The position numbers and the translations under genes were made by a program. The notes under the pieces were generated by a model. It had not been told where the DNA came from, ran no database searches, and worked only from the letters and a program-made list of their open reading frames with translations. 64,000 nucleotides of DNA from contig JAGXRN010000080.1 of NCBI GenBank assembly GCA_018335875.1, positions 1 to 64,000 of the forward strand, given 5' to 3'. This DNA comes from Dethiobacter sp. (GTDB lineage: Bacteria > Bacillota > Dethiobacteria > Dethiobacterales > Dethiobacteraceae). Positions 17,485 through 26,114 of this stretch are shown piece after piece (position 1 is the stretch's first letter; each line of letters begins with the position of its first letter).

Positions 17485-17822
17485 TTGTCAACCTCCTCAA
17501 CCATGGAGGAAAATATTGACAGAGCAACCAGCGCTACTATTAAGCCGATACCGATTTCAAATACTCCGCCAATCAGCAACTCGCCAAAAATGGTTAAAAT
17601 CAGCACCAACCCGCCTACCATGGCCAAATCGGACGGCACCCTCTTTTGGCCCTCACTCAACCCAAACACCAGAGAATACAGGACCAAACCTACTCCGAGC
17701 ACCATACCCCCGGCAAATCCGCCCCCGGGTGACTCATGGCCATGAAAGATAATATAAAGTCCATAGACCTGCATTATAGGAATCACATAGCGGGAAACTA
17801 CGTGAAGGATCGAATCTTCCAT
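17481..17822 (-). CDS. mrpB: Mrp antiporter subunit B
   Basis: The 113-residue protein carries the MnhB signature YGLYIIFHGHESPGGGFAGG near its N-terminus, then three further helices. The start at 17822 (MEDSILH) is preferred over the ATG 39 bases upstream because AGGAGGTGA lies ten bases before it. It is the first gene of the Mrp operon as transcribed. A TATAAT hexamer at 17896-17901 on the minus strand is a possible -10, but no good -35 accompanies it. Confidence 0.88.
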   Translation of the reverse strand: MEDSILHVVSRYVIPIMQVYGLYIIFHGHESPGGGFAGGMVLGVGLVLYSLVFGLSEGQKRVPSDLAMVGGLVLILTIFGELLIGGVFEIGIGLIVALVALSIFSSMVEEVDK

Positions 17823-18090
17823 TCCCGCCTTCACCTCCTGGTTTTGTGTGATTTCATTCACAAACTGTCAGAAAAATTAAAAACCTCCCCTTTAGATTAT
17901 ATCAAGGGGAAGTCAGGTAAATGCCCGCTACTATATGTATAAAATCTTTTTATGTCAGGGCGTTAATTGTGTATTTTGCGTCATCTCAGGTGCTCCCCCT
18001 TGTATATGTTTATTCTCTCAGTGACAGGAATTCCCTTCTTTTATGGTGTGATTAGCACTATTATTCTAGTATATAGAAGGCTTTCCGCAA

Positions 18091-18114
18091 CAAGAAAAAG
18101 GACCCGGATGGTCC
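18091..18114 (-). terminator. Terminator after the small zinc-ribbon gene
   Basis: On the minus strand GGACC, a five-base loop and GGTCC are followed by TTTTTCTTG. The stem begins directly after the stop codon of the gene at 18115, which supports that gene being expressed. Confidence 0.65.
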
Positions 18115-18273
18115 CTATGTCTGGTTGTCACTGTTTTGTTTTTTGGGCAGCGATGCAACTCCTTCTACATGTGAAATGTCTTTTTCGCAATAAGGACACA
18201 GCCATTTTACAGAAGCTGCATCAGCGGCGGAATAAGAAGTTTTTTCACAGTAGGGACAGATCTTATACGGCAC
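18115..18273 (-). CDS. Small double-CxxC zinc-ribbon protein
   Basis: A 52-residue product starting with GTG (VPYKICPYCEK) after a GGGGGG ribosome site. Two CPYC motifs separated by 18 residues form a zinc-ribbon pattern; the tail is polar (SLPKKQNSDNQT). A terminator follows immediately. Such mini zinc ribbons usually bind a partner protein or nucleic acid, but I do not recognise this one. It sits alone between coaX and the Mrp operon. Confidence 0.6.
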   Translation of the reverse strand: MPYKICPYCEKTSYSAADAASVKWLCPYCEKDISHVEGVASLPKKQNSDNQT

Positions 18274-18354
18274 AAGTACCCCCCATTTCAATAATAGAAA
18301 GTACATTATAATTCTGCCAATAAGTCACTTTATCCTCTTTTTGGCAGAATTTAT

Positions 18355-19125
18355 TTATTTAGCCATATTTCTTGCGTAAATTATGCGCAGGCCCTCTAAA
18401 GTCAAGAGCGGGTTAATTATCTCAAGTGTTTCCGACTCTTTGGCTATCAGGTTTGCCAGCCCGCCTGTGGCAATAATCTTGGGTGCAACATCAAATTCTT
18501 TAATCATTCTCTTTACTATGCCGTCTACCTGGCCCACAAAACCATAAATAATTCCCGCCTGCATGCTGGTAATTGTATCGCGTCCGATTACCCTTTTTGG
18601 CCTTACAAGCTCAACGCGTGGCAGTTTGGCCGCGCGCTGGAAAAGAGCTTCTGTGGAAATGGCGATACCCGGCGCAATGGCTCCGCCAAGATAATGGCCC
18701 CGCTGGGATATAGCGTCAAAAGTAGTGGCGGTACCAAAATCAACAATAATGAGCGGCCCTCCGTAAAGCTCATACCCGGCCACAGCGTTTACTATCCTGT
18801 CTGCGCCGACCTCCCTCGGGTTATCATAAAGAATGTTGAGTCCGGTTTTAACTCCCGGGCCTACAACAAGCGGCTCAATGTTAAAGTAACGCAGTGCCAT
18901 TTCCTCCAGGGAAAACATCAGAGGCGGCACAACCGAGGAAATAATAATACCGCTCAGACAGTCATCACGGAGCCCCGATTGGTGAAACAGGTTTTTCAGA
19001 ATAATGCCGTGCTCGTCTCCGGTCTGCTGCCGGTTAGTTGAAACGCGCCAAGATACCACAAGTTTATCGCCGTCATAAATCCCCAGTATAATATTGGTAT
19101 TGCCAACATCCACCGCCAAAAGCAT
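18355..19125 (-). CDS. coaX: Type III pantothenate kinase
   Basis: The 256-residue protein has the ASKHA-fold nucleotide motifs AVDVGNTN (residues 4-11) and [10 protein letters not shown] (about 128-137), the pantothenate site [10 protein letters not shown], and a C-terminal ATGGLA motif. It catalyses the first step of CoA synthesis and, unlike CoaA, is not feedback-inhibited by CoA (family knowledge). It lies three bases after birA and is probably co-transcribed. In Bacillus coaX follows ftsH; here folate genes and birA separate them. Confidence 0.95.
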   Translation of the reverse strand: MLLAVDVGNTNIILGIYDGDKLVVSWRVSTNRQQTGDEHGIILKNLFHQSGLRDDCLSGIIISSVVPPLMFSLEEMALRYFNIEPLVVGPGVKTGLNILYDNPREVGADRIVNAVAGYELYGGPLIIVDFGTATTFDAISQRGHYLGGAIAPGIAISTEALFQRAAKLPRVELVRPKRVIGRDTITSMQAGIIYGFVGQVDGIVKRMIKEFDVAPKIIATGGLANLIAKESETLEIINPLLTLEGLRIIYARNMAK

Positions 19126-19128
19126 TCT

Positions 19129-20112
19129 TTATTCTCCTCCTGCTTTAGCAGGCCGCAGTGTAACCTCTCCTGCCAAAAATTTTTCCTCGCCCATGGCGGT
19201 TCTGACAAGCAGTGCGCCGCTATCGTCAATATCCACAGCAGTCCCTGTCACAGTCCTCCCAGCAGTGTGCACTGATACTTCCCGTTCCAGAGTCACCGAG
19301 TAGCGGCGCCAAAGTTCAAGCACCCGGCCAAACCCGGCTGACAATGCTTCGAGGTAATACATTTCCATATATACAATGAATTTTTTCACCCAGGCGGCCC
19401 TGTCCACGGGACTGCCAAGCTCCTCCAGCAGTGAAACGGCCGTTTTACCCACTTCACCGGGGAAAGATACCGCCCTGATATTGGCGTTAACCCCTATCCC
19501 CAGAACTAAAAAGTTTACACGTTCCATTTCAGCCGATACTTCGGTCAATATCCCTGCCAGTTTTCTCTCTCCCAGCAGCAAGTCGTTGGGCCACTTTATT
19601 CCCGGCCTGATACCGCATGCTTCCTCTGTTGCCTCCACCGCGGCCACTGCCGCTGCCAGGGTTAATAGTTGCGCCTGAAATGGCGCAAGGTTCGGGCGCA
19701 GAAGCAGCGACAGCCAGATGCCGCCCGCGGGGGAAATCCACTCGCGGCCCAGCCGGCCCCGCCCTCCTGCTTGCACCTCCGCCAGCACTACGCTCCCCTC
19801 AGGCTCACCGTTCTGCGCCAGCTGCCGGGCTACCCGGTTTGTAGAATCAACTTCTGCAAAATGATAAATCCTCTTACCCAAAACGGCTGTGACAAGCCCG
19901 TCCTGAATTTCCGCCGGCAGCAGCAAATCAGGGACTGCAACCAGCTTATACCCCCGCCCCGGCGAAGACTCTATCTCATAGCCTTTTTCACGCAGACTGC
20001 GGATGTGCTTCCAGACAGCAGTCCTTGTAACATTGAGTTTTCTGCTCAGTTCCTCCCCTGACACGAATACACCCGCATTATTTTTAAGCATCGACAGCAG
20101 CTTGTCCTTCAT
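19129..20112 (-). CDS. birA: Biotin-protein ligase / biotin operon repressor
   Basis: The 327-residue protein has an N-terminal winged helix (SGEELSRKLNVTRTAVWKHIRSL split over residues 18-40), a catalytic domain with the biotin-loop motif GGRGRLGREW and KWPNDLLL, and the small C-terminal domain. The HTH shows it is the bifunctional class that ligates biotin to carboxylase carrier proteins and represses biotin genes. A good sigma-A promoter at 20157-20185 drives it and probably coaX. Confidence 0.95.
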   Translation of the reverse strand: MKDKLLSMLKNNAGVFVSGEELSRKLNVTRTAVWKHIRSLREKGYEIESSPGRGYKLVAVPDLLLPAEIQDGLVTAVLGKRIYHFAEVDSTNRVARQLAQNGEPEGSVVLAEVQAGGRGRLGREWISPAGGIWLSLLLRPNLAPFQAQLLTLAAAVAAVEATEEACGIRPGIKWPNDLLLGERKLAGILTEVSAEMERVNFLVLGIGVNANIRAVSFPGEVGKTAVSLLEELGSPVDRAAWVKKFIVYMEMYYLEALSAGFGRVLELWRRYSVTLEREVSVHTAGRTVTGTAVDIDDSGALLVRTAMGEEKFLAGEVTLRPAKAGGE

Positions 20113-20156
20113 CCTGCCTCCGTCAACATAAACTATTTATCTGGGTTGACATTTCC

Positions 20157-20185
20157 ATTGTACGTATTTGATGGACAAGTGTCAA
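20157..20185 (-). promoter_or_regulatory. Sigma-A promoter of birA-coaX flanked by an inverted repeat
   Basis: The minus strand has TTGACA, a 17-base spacer and TACAAT, 45 bases upstream of the birA ATG. The -35 is part of GTTGACA, and its exact inverse TGTCAAC follows the -10 (20145-20151). The inverted repeat thus brackets the promoter and could be an operator, for example for autoregulation. It does not match the usual BirA-box sequence. Confidence 0.7.
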
Positions 20186-20296
20186 CACTACCCTAGCCGC
20201 CATTTAAAACAAGACAAAGGGACAGTGTGAGTTGCCCCTTTTGTCAATTTATCAATTCTGACCTATTTGCCTTAATTCTGTTAAAACCGGACCCCG

Positions 20297-20656
20297 TTAC
20301 GCTTCCAGGTCATCTAGAAGAACTTTCAGCTTTTCTGCCAGCAGCGGCAGGCCGACAGGTTGGATTCGAAGACTTTTGATAACACGACGGTATTGCCGCA
20401 GTGTCCCCATCAGGATAACGTCGCCGCTTGGCTGCGTGCAGTTGACGGAACCGGCATGAACAGCTGCCTCGCCTCCCTTGGAGAGCATCTCCTGTTTTAG
20501 AATGTTGGCGGCGGTAGCCGGCAGCCCGTACACTTTAATCACTCGGAAAACGGCTTTGGGGGCCATAATGTTAACACTAACGGGGCTGACTCCCACTTTA
20601 GCGATTTCCTCTTTGGCCCGGGCCAAATTGTTAATTGTTAGCAGTTCTACATTCAT
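20297..20656 (-). CDS. Stand-alone domain resembling the N-terminus of clostridial dihydropteroate synthase
   Basis: The 119-residue protein (start MNVELL chosen at 20656) contains VNIMAPKAVFRVIKVYG and ANILKQEMLSKGGEAAV, followed by GDVILMGTLRQYRRVI. From memory these resemble the extra N-terminal domain of long folP products in Moorella- and Desulfotomaculum-like bacteria. No pterin-binding TIM barrel follows. It begins four bases after the folT stop and would be under the same tetrahydrofolate riboswitch, which supports a folate or C1 role. Function is unproven. Confidence 0.55.
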   Translation of the reverse strand: MNVELLTINNLARAKEEIAKVGVSPVSVNIMAPKAVFRVIKVYGLPATAANILKQEMLSKGGEAAVHAGSVNCTQPSGDVILMGTLRQYRRVIKSLRIQPVGLPLLAEKLKVLLDDLEA

Positions 20657-20660
20657 ACCG

Positions 20661-21194
20661 TTACCTTCCCACCTGGTGGAGTGTAACATAGAAACGAAGC
20701 TTGGCTATCATGGCATAGGTAAACATGGAGTAAACCGGGATTTGAATCACTAACGCAATTGCTCTTGTGGGCAGCAGCACCATAAAGGGTACGTTGTTAA
20801 TCCAAGCAAGCCCCCAGGTCGTCAACCACAGCCCGCTGACAAGCTCAGTCATAACAATGGCAGCCACGACTTTAATATGCATATTACGGTCATTATTGCC
20901 CAAAACTCTTACCACTAACGGCGGTATCACACCACGTGCCACCGAAGCCAGCAAAAGATGAGGGGCAGGTATAGAGCCAAAATTGTTGATGGTTACCCCC
21001 AAAAAGTCGGACACACCGCCTACCAAACCACCCACAGCCGGCCCGAAAAGCAGGCCTGCAATGTAGATGGGGATGGTGCCAAAGGTAACCCGGATGGTAT
21101 TACCAGCCAGCATAAATGAGGCAAAACGAGTCAATACCACACTTATCGCGACCAGCAGTCCGGCATGAATAACTTGGCGTGTTTTTAACTTCAC
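20661..21194 (-). CDS. folT: Folate ECF-transporter substrate-binding (S) component
   Basis: The 177-residue protein has six hydrophobic helices and motifs of the FolT group (IRVTFGTIPIYIAGLLFGP, GGVSDFLG). It binds folate in the membrane and works with a shared EcfA/A'/T module, which is not in the window. The start is GTG at 21194 because AAGGAGGTG lies eight bases before it; the frame upstream overlaps the leader. A tetrahydrofolate riboswitch precedes it, strong independent evidence for the substrate. Confidence 0.9.
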   Translation of the reverse strand: MKLKTRQVIHAGLLVAISVVLTRFASFMLAGNTIRVTFGTIPIYIAGLLFGPAVGGLVGGVSDFLGVTINNFGSIPAPHLLLASVARGVIPPLVVRVLGNNDRNMHIKVVAAIVMTELVSGLWLTTWGLAWINNVPFMVLLPTRAIALVIQIPVYSMFTYAMIAKLRFYVTLHQVGR

Positions 21195-21270
21195 AGAAAA
21201 ACACCTCCTTCCTCTCGAGATGGCAGAGTGCCACACTCAAGAGAAAAGAGGTTTTCCTTACTCTTTTCGT

Positions 21271-21364
21271 GCGGCAGCGGACGCGGTGATATATCGCAGG
21301 TTAAACCTTTCGTCTAAGGGCGACTTCCCATCCCTTAGCACTTGACGCACATCACCTACTCTGC
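21271..21364 (-). promoter_or_regulatory. Tetrahydrofolate (THF) riboswitch
   Basis: The minus-strand leader of folT contains the conserved THF-aptamer segments in order. They are GAGTAGGTGAT, GCGTCAAGTG, a CTAAGGG/CCCTTAG hairpin with ATGGGAAGTCG, ACGAAAGG and TATATCACCGCGTCCGCTGC. These align closely with the known Streptococcus mutans aptamer, including the 5' GAGTAG, the TCAAGTG strand and the 3' CACCGCGTCCGCT strand. A hairpin (GAAAAGAG/CTCTTTTC) between aptamer and start codon and the AAGGAGG site may form the expression platform. Confidence 0.9.
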
Positions 21365-21370
21365 ACAATA

Positions 21371-21403
21371 TCTGTCCGGGCCCGCCAGGCGGCCCCGGAC
21401 AGA
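21371..21403 (-). terminator. Strong GC-rich hairpin after fhs
   Basis: TCTGTCCGGG and CCCGGACAGA form a ten-pair stem whose loop can pair again (CCGCC/GGCGG). It lies about 75 bases after the fhs stop and just before the THF aptamer. No T-run follows, so it may be a weak terminator or an RNA-end protector. Confidence 0.45.
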
Positions 21404-21477
21404 CAGTGTAAAGCAAAACCGCAATATTCAGTTGTCGACTCAAGTGTACAACATTACGCTGCAAAAATCCAGCTTTT

Positions 21478-23241
21478 TTAGAAGAGACCCTTAACTTTTC
21501 CGGTTTCGGTGTCAACATCCACACGGCGGTAAGCCGGGTTAGCCGCGGTGCCGGGCATGAGAGAAATCGCTCCGGCCACAGGTACTACAAAGCCGGCGCC
21601 ACTGTAGGTGAGGATGTCGCGCACACGCAGTTTCCAGCCTGTGGGCACTCCCTTTAACATCGGGTTGTCAGTGAGGCTGAGGTGGGTTTTAACCATGCAG
21701 GTGCCAAGTTTCTGAATTTCGGGGTCTTTTTCCATGCGAATAACTTTTTCCAGGGCATCCGGGGTGTATTCCACACCGTCTGCTCCGTATACTTCCCTGG
21801 CGATAAGTTCAATCCGCTCACGGAGCGGCGTCTCAAGCTCATAGAGGAATTTGAAATTATTTGGCTCGTTGCAGGCCTCTATCACAGCATCAGCGAACTC
21901 AAGCGCACCGTCACCGCCAAACTGCCAGTGCTTGGAGACAGCCACCCGGGCGCCTGCAGCTTCAGCAAGGCGGCGGACTGACTTGATTTCATTGTCGGTA
22001 TCGGTATGGAAAGCATTGATGCAGACAACGGGGTTGATACCCGCCTTTTTAACAGTATTGATATGATGGATAAGATTGGAACAGCCTTTTTCCACCCACT
22101 CCACTTGCTCGGTGCTGTAAGCCGGATCAAGTGGTTGGCCGGGCAGCGGCAGCGGAGCTCCGCCGTGAGCCTTGAGAGCACGAATGGTAGCTACAATCAC
22201 GGCGCAGTTCGGTACCAGGCCGGACATGCGGCACTTCAGGTTCCAGAACTTCTCAAAGCCGATATCAGCTGCAAAACCTGACTCAGTGACAACATAATCA
22301 CCAAGCTTAAGCGCAATCCTGTCTGCGATAATTGAAGACTGGCCGATGGCGATATTGGCGAAAGGACCGGCATGAACAAATACAGGCTGACCTTCTAAGG
22401 TCTGCATCAGGTTCGGGTTGAGTGCCTCCACCATCCAGGCAGTCATGGCGCCGGCCACACCAAGGTCTTCAGTGGTAACCGGGGTACCTTTCTTGTTATA
22501 AGCCACCACAATTCTGCCCATGCGCTCGCGCATATCTTTAAGGTCTTTGGCTACAGCCAGGATAGCCATAACTTCCGAGGATACAGCAATGGCAAAACCG
22601 GAGTTCATCATAAAGCCGTCTTTTCTGCCACCGATGCCGATAATCATGTTGCGAAGTGCCTGGGCGCAGAAGTCAATTATCCATTTCATTTCTACGTTGT
22701 TGGGATCGATATTCAGGCGCTTCAGCCCGCTCCTCTCCAAAAAGGCGTCGCTGGAGTTGAACTCGTGCTGAATCCTGGAGGTCAAAGCCACCATGGCCAG
22801 GTTATGCGCGTTCATGATAGCGTTGATGTCGCCTGTGAGGCCAAGTGAAAATGGTGTGAGAGGAATGCACTGCGCAAGTCCTCCGCCTGCCGCCGAACCT
22901 TTAACGTTCATAGTCGGCCCGCCGGAAGGCTGCCTGATAGTGGCGATAACATTTTTGCCCCTCTTGCCAAGGCCCTGAGTCAGGCCCATCGTAGAGGTAG
23001 ATTTACCCTCGCCCAGCGGTGTGGGCGTAATAGCCGTTACGTCGACATACTTGCCGTCAGGACGATCCGCAAGACGCTTCAGAACCTTGTTAAAGTCAAC
23101 CTTAGCCACATAATGGCCATAAGGCAAAAGCTCTTCCTGCTCCAGCCCAAGTTCCTTGCCAAGATCATAAACAGTCTTCATTCTCGATTCTGCCTCTTCG
23201 GCAATTTCCCAGTCGGCGTGCTTGGTTGGGTCAAGTACCAT
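21478..23241 (-). CDS. fhs: Formate-tetrahydrofolate ligase
   Basis: The 587-residue enzyme makes 10-formyl-tetrahydrofolate from formate, ATP and THF, the second step of the methyl branch of the Wood-Ljungdahl pathway. The P-loop TPLGEGKST is at residues 74-82, followed by [13 protein letters not shown] and [11 protein letters not shown] as in characterised enzymes. It is about 30 residues longer at the N-terminus than many orthologues. RBS AAGGAGGG precedes the ATG. Its neighbours are folate uptake genes, and formate dehydrogenase remnants lie 8 kb away. It may also serve purine synthesis, so acetogenesis is not proven. Confidence 0.97.
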   Translation of the reverse strand: MVLDPTKHADWEIAEEAESRMKTVYDLGKELGLEQEELLPYGHYVAKVDFNKVLKRLADRPDGKYVDVTAITPTPLGEGKSTSTMGLTQGLGKRGKNVIATIRQPSGGPTMNVKGSAAGGGLAQCIPLTPFSLGLTGDINAIMNAHNLAMVALTSRIQHEFNSSDAFLERSGLKRLNIDPNNVEMKWIIDFCAQALRNMIIGIGGRKDGFMMNSGFAIAVSSEVMAILAVAKDLKDMRERMGRIVVAYNKKGTPVTTEDLGVAGAMTAWMVEALNPNLMQTLEGQPVFVHAGPFANIAIGQSSIIADRIALKLGDYVVTESGFAADIGFEKFWNLKCRMSGLVPNCAVIVATIRALKAHGGAPLPLPGQPLDPAYSTEQVEWVEKGCSNLIHHINTVKKAGINPVVCINAFHTDTDNEIKSVRRLAEAAGARVAVSKHWQFGGDGALEFADAVIEACNEPNNFKFLYELETPLRERIELIAREVYGADGVEYTPDALEKVIRMEKDPEIQKLGTCMVKTHLSLTDNPMLKGVPTGWKLRVRDILTYSGAGFVVPVAGAISLMPGTAANPAYRRVDVDTETGKVKGLF

Positions 23242-23544
23242 TAAAAAAATCCCTCCTTAGCAAAATAGTTTTTCTCCTGTTTAAAGCCAATAGGTTATTT
23301 TCTACACAAGCTCAGGTTTTCCTGCCAGAGGCGCCATAATTTTTTATATTATGTTCATTTATTCCCAAGAGACCTTTATCTGGGGCAGTCTGGAGCGGCC
23401 TGCAGGACAATAAGTCTATTTTCCCGCGTCCCACAAAAAAAATGTAAGAAAGGCGCGCTTATTCGGTTCCCCTGCGCGCGCTTTTGCTAGTGGTTTCCTT
23501 AGCACTTCACAAGCTGTGAAGCGTTATAATTTCCTGGCAGTGCC
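23242..23544. other. Intergenic stretch between fhs and the ftsH terminator
   Basis: About 300 bases with no supportable gene. It holds the fhs leader, a GC-rich imperfect inverted repeat around 23452-23494 (GGCGCGC with GCGCGCG) and a perfect small hairpin CTTCACA-AGC-TGTGAAG at 23505-23521. No clear promoter hexamers were found for fhs. Confidence 0.5.
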
Positions 23545-23577
23545 AAAAAAATAGTGAGAGCGTCGCTCCCACTATTT
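23545..23577 (-). terminator. Rho-independent terminator of ftsH
   Basis: On the minus strand AAATAGTGGGAGC pairs with GCTCTCACTATTT (one mismatch) and runs into a row of T. It lies nine bases after the ftsH stop codon. Confidence 0.85.
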
Positions 23578-23585
23578 ACAGCTCT

Positions 23586-25538
23586 TTAGCTTTCAATCTT
23601 TTTTTCATTAATCATTACCTGAATCGGTTCCTTTTTTGTTGTTGATTCTTTGGCCGTAACTTCGCGGGCCGGGCGGGCTGCAACCTCTGCATCTTCATCA
23701 GCATTCTTTTTTGCGGTTTTCGCGCGCTGATTGTGTATCTCAGTCAGCGGTTTGCCTTCCATCAGGGCAGCAATTTCTTCTGCATCAAGAGTTTCCTGCT
23801 CAAGAAGGGTGTTGGCCAGCATATCCAGCTTGGCACGGTTCCCCGTAATAATTTCCTCGGCTTTTTTATAGCAGTCATCGATGGTGGAGCGGATTTCTTT
23901 GTCAATGGCGCGGGCGATTTCTTCTGAATAGTCGCGGTCACGGGTAAGATCCCGACCGAGGAAGACCTGTTCCTGGTGCTTGCGGCCAAGAGTGATGGGG
24001 CCGAGTTGTTCACTCATCCCGTATTCCATTATCATCTGGCGGACAATCGAGGTACTTCTCTCCAAGTCATTTTGAGCGCCTGTGGATATGTCGTCTAAAA
24101 CCACTTTTTCTGCTACCCGACCGGCCAGGAGAGTAGATACGCGATCCAGAAGTTCTGATTTGGTCATATAGTAACGGTCTTCTTCCGGCAGCATCAAAGT
24201 GTAGCCGCCGGCGCGCCCGCGGGGGATAATCGAAACTTTATGCACCGGGTCTGTGTTAGGCAGCAGGTAGCCGACAAGCGCATGTCCTGCTTCGTGAAAG
24301 GCTACAATTTTTTTCTCGAAATCACTGATAACGCGACTTTTCTTCTCCGTGCCGGCTAGGACGCGGTCAATGGCCTCTTCAAGCTCAATCATAGTGATTT
24401 TTTTGCCATTTCGCCTGCCGGTGAGAAGCGCGCCTTCATTAATGACATTTTCCAGGTCTGCGCCTGTGAAACCGGGAGTGCGGCGTGCAATTACGCCGAA
24501 GTCCACTTCTGAGTTGAATGGTTTACCGCGGGAGTGCACTTTTAGGATTTCTTCGCGGCCCTTTACGTCAGGGAAATTTACTGTGACCTGGCGGTCAAAA
24601 CGCCCGGGCCGCAGTAGCGCCGGGTCAAGAATATCCGGCCTGTTGGTTGCTGCAATTAAAATAATCCCTTCATGGGCGTCGAAACCGTCCATTTCCACCA
24701 GCAACTGGTTCAACGTCTGCTCACGCTCATCGTGTCCACCGCCAAGGCCTGCTCCACGCTGGCGCCCCACTGCGTCTATTTCATCAATAAATATAATACA
24801 CGGGGAATTCTTTTTGGCATTTTCAAACAGGTCACGGACGCGTGATGCACCAACGCCTACAAACATCTCCACAAAGTCAGAACCGGAGATGCTGAAGAAC
24901 GGCACACCGGCTTCGCCGGCAACGGCCCGGGCAAGCAGTGTTTTACCTGTGCCGGGCGGCCCCACCAGCAGAATTCCTTTGGGTATACGGGCGCCCAGTT
25001 CAATAAACTTACGCGGCTCTTTGAGAAATTCTACAATTTCAACCAATTCAGCTTTCTCCTCGTCGGCGCCGGCCACATCACCGAAGGTAACACGCTTCTT
25101 GGTGACATCGTGCAGCCTGGCACGCGACTTGCCAAAGTTCATCACCCTGCTGCCGCCACCCTGGCTTTGCTGCATGAAGAAGAAGAAAATTACAATCAGA
25201 ATGATAAAAGGAATAAGGAATGTTAAAAGGTTGGACGCCCAGTGCGGTCCAGGCACAGGCTCACCCTTTACAATTACATTTTTTTCATGCAGGCGTGCGG
25301 CCAACTGGCCCCCTTCAAGATTAAAAACATAATAATTTGTACCGTCTTTCAACTCACCTCTTACATCGTCACCAACTATGGTGGCGGTCCTTACATTACC
25401 CGCCTCAACCAGAGTGATAAATTCATTATAAGTCAGCGACTTCACAGTATCCGGCGGTTTACTGAAATACTGGATAACAACTACGGCTATCAGCAGGATT
25501 AACAAATAAAATGTTGCCTGCCGGACGAATCTGTTCAA
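23586..25538 (-). CDS. ftsH: ATP-dependent membrane zinc metalloprotease FtsH
   Basis: The 650-residue protein has two N-terminal transmembrane helices (about 7-25 and 103-121) around an extracytoplasmic loop. An AAA+ domain follows with Walker A GPPGTGKT (193-200), Walker B IIFIDE (248-253) and the SRH ([18 protein letters not shown]). The protease domain has HEAGH at 415-419. It degrades misfolded membrane proteins and short-lived regulators, and in Bacillus is needed for sporulation. In Bacillus ftsH directly follows hpt; here the molybdopterin and broken formate-dehydrogenase region lies between. Confidence 0.97.
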   Translation of the reverse strand: MNRFVRQATFYLLILLIAVVVIQYFSKPPDTVKSLTYNEFITLVEAGNVRTATIVGDDVRGELKDGTNYYVFNLEGGQLAARLHEKNVIVKGEPVPGPHWASNLLTFLIPFIILIVIFFFFMQQSQGGGSRVMNFGKSRARLHDVTKKRVTFGDVAGADEEKAELVEIVEFLKEPRKFIELGARIPKGILLVGPPGTGKTLLARAVAGEAGVPFFSISGSDFVEMFVGVGASRVRDLFENAKKNSPCIIFIDEIDAVGRQRGAGLGGGHDEREQTLNQLLVEMDGFDAHEGIILIAATNRPDILDPALLRPGRFDRQVTVNFPDVKGREEILKVHSRGKPFNSEVDFGVIARRTPGFTGADLENVINEGALLTGRRNGKKITMIELEEAIDRVLAGTEKKSRVISDFEKKIVAFHEAGHALVGYLLPNTDPVHKVSIIPRGRAGGYTLMLPEEDRYYMTKSELLDRVSTLLAGRVAEKVVLDDISTGAQNDLERSTSIVRQMIMEYGMSEQLGPITLGRKHQEQVFLGRDLTRDRDYSEEIARAIDKEIRSTIDDCYKKAEEIITGNRAKLDMLANTLLEQETLDAEEIAALMEGKPLTEIHNQRAKTAKKNADEDAEVAARPAREVTAKESTTKKEPIQVMINEKKIES

Positions 25539-25655
25539 AAGACCCGCCTCCTCTCTCCAAAGGCGATAGAAACATCATTTAGTGATTGTAACACATATTT
25601 AATGCCGCGACAAGCTCTGAACGTGTCCTGAAAATAGTGCTGAAGGAACGGAGTT

Positions 25656-26087
25656 TCAGAGTAAGGTAATTTGGTCACCGGGACAAAGCTTCCCCCCTGC
25701 CAGTACTTTGGCAAAAATACCTTCCTTGGGCATCACACAGTCCCCTGCCTGGTAATAAATGGCGCAGCGTTCATGGCACACTTTCCCAATTTGAGTTACT
25801 TCCAGCAGCACTGTATCTCCTATTTTCAGTTTGGCGCCTATGGGCAGTGTAAGGAGATCTATTCCCTCGATAGTTAAATTTTCTGCAAAGTCGCCTGCCA
25901 TCACATCAAGCCCCAACTTTTGCATCTTTTCTATGCTTTCGGTGGCAAGCAGGCTGACTTGGCGGTGCCAGGGCCCGGCGTGGGCATCTCCCCGGATGCC
26001 GCTGTCAGTTTCTGCATATACTTCGTCTGCATTTGTTTTACGCATACCTTTTTTTTCACTCACTGAGACTGCTACCAGTTTAGCCAA
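25656..26087 (-). CDS. MOSC-domain protein
   Basis: The 143-residue protein starts with TTG at 26087 (AKLVAVSVSEKKG), chosen because AGGTGA lies five bases before it and the N-terminus then matches family members. It has the MOSC pattern RGDAHAG, HRQVSLLATE, GDFAENLT and the conserved cysteines in GKVCHERCAIYYQAGDC. MOSC domains bind sulfur or molybdopterin; small ones occur next to moaA in Clostridia. It directly follows moaA, so a role in cofactor sulfuration or handling is likely. Confidence 0.82.
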   Translation of the reverse strand: MAKLVAVSVSEKKGMRKTNADEVYAETDSGIRGDAHAGPWHRQVSLLATESIEKMQKLGLDVMAGDFAENLTIEGIDLLTLPIGAKLKIGDTVLLEVTQIGKVCHERCAIYYQAGDCVMPKEGIFAKVLAGGKLCPGDQITLL

Positions 26088-26114
26088 TATGATCACCTGT
26101 TCCGCTTTATTTTT

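Noticed and set aside
18311-18350. ATTCTGCCAA/TTGGCAGAAT inverted repeat after coaX
   Set aside because: The ten-pair stem is good, but the loop is 20 bases and no T-run follows, so I could not decide between a terminator and chance.
21371-21403. Long GC-rich hairpin as part of the riboswitch
   Set aside because: It lies 5' of the aptamer's first paired strand and is not part of the THF consensus, so it was listed separately as a probable end of fhs.
24349-25332. A 327-codon plus-strand frame opposite ftsH
   Set aside because: It lies wholly antisense to the highly conserved ftsH gene, is rich in Ser, Pro and Arg, and has no initiation signal or known domain.
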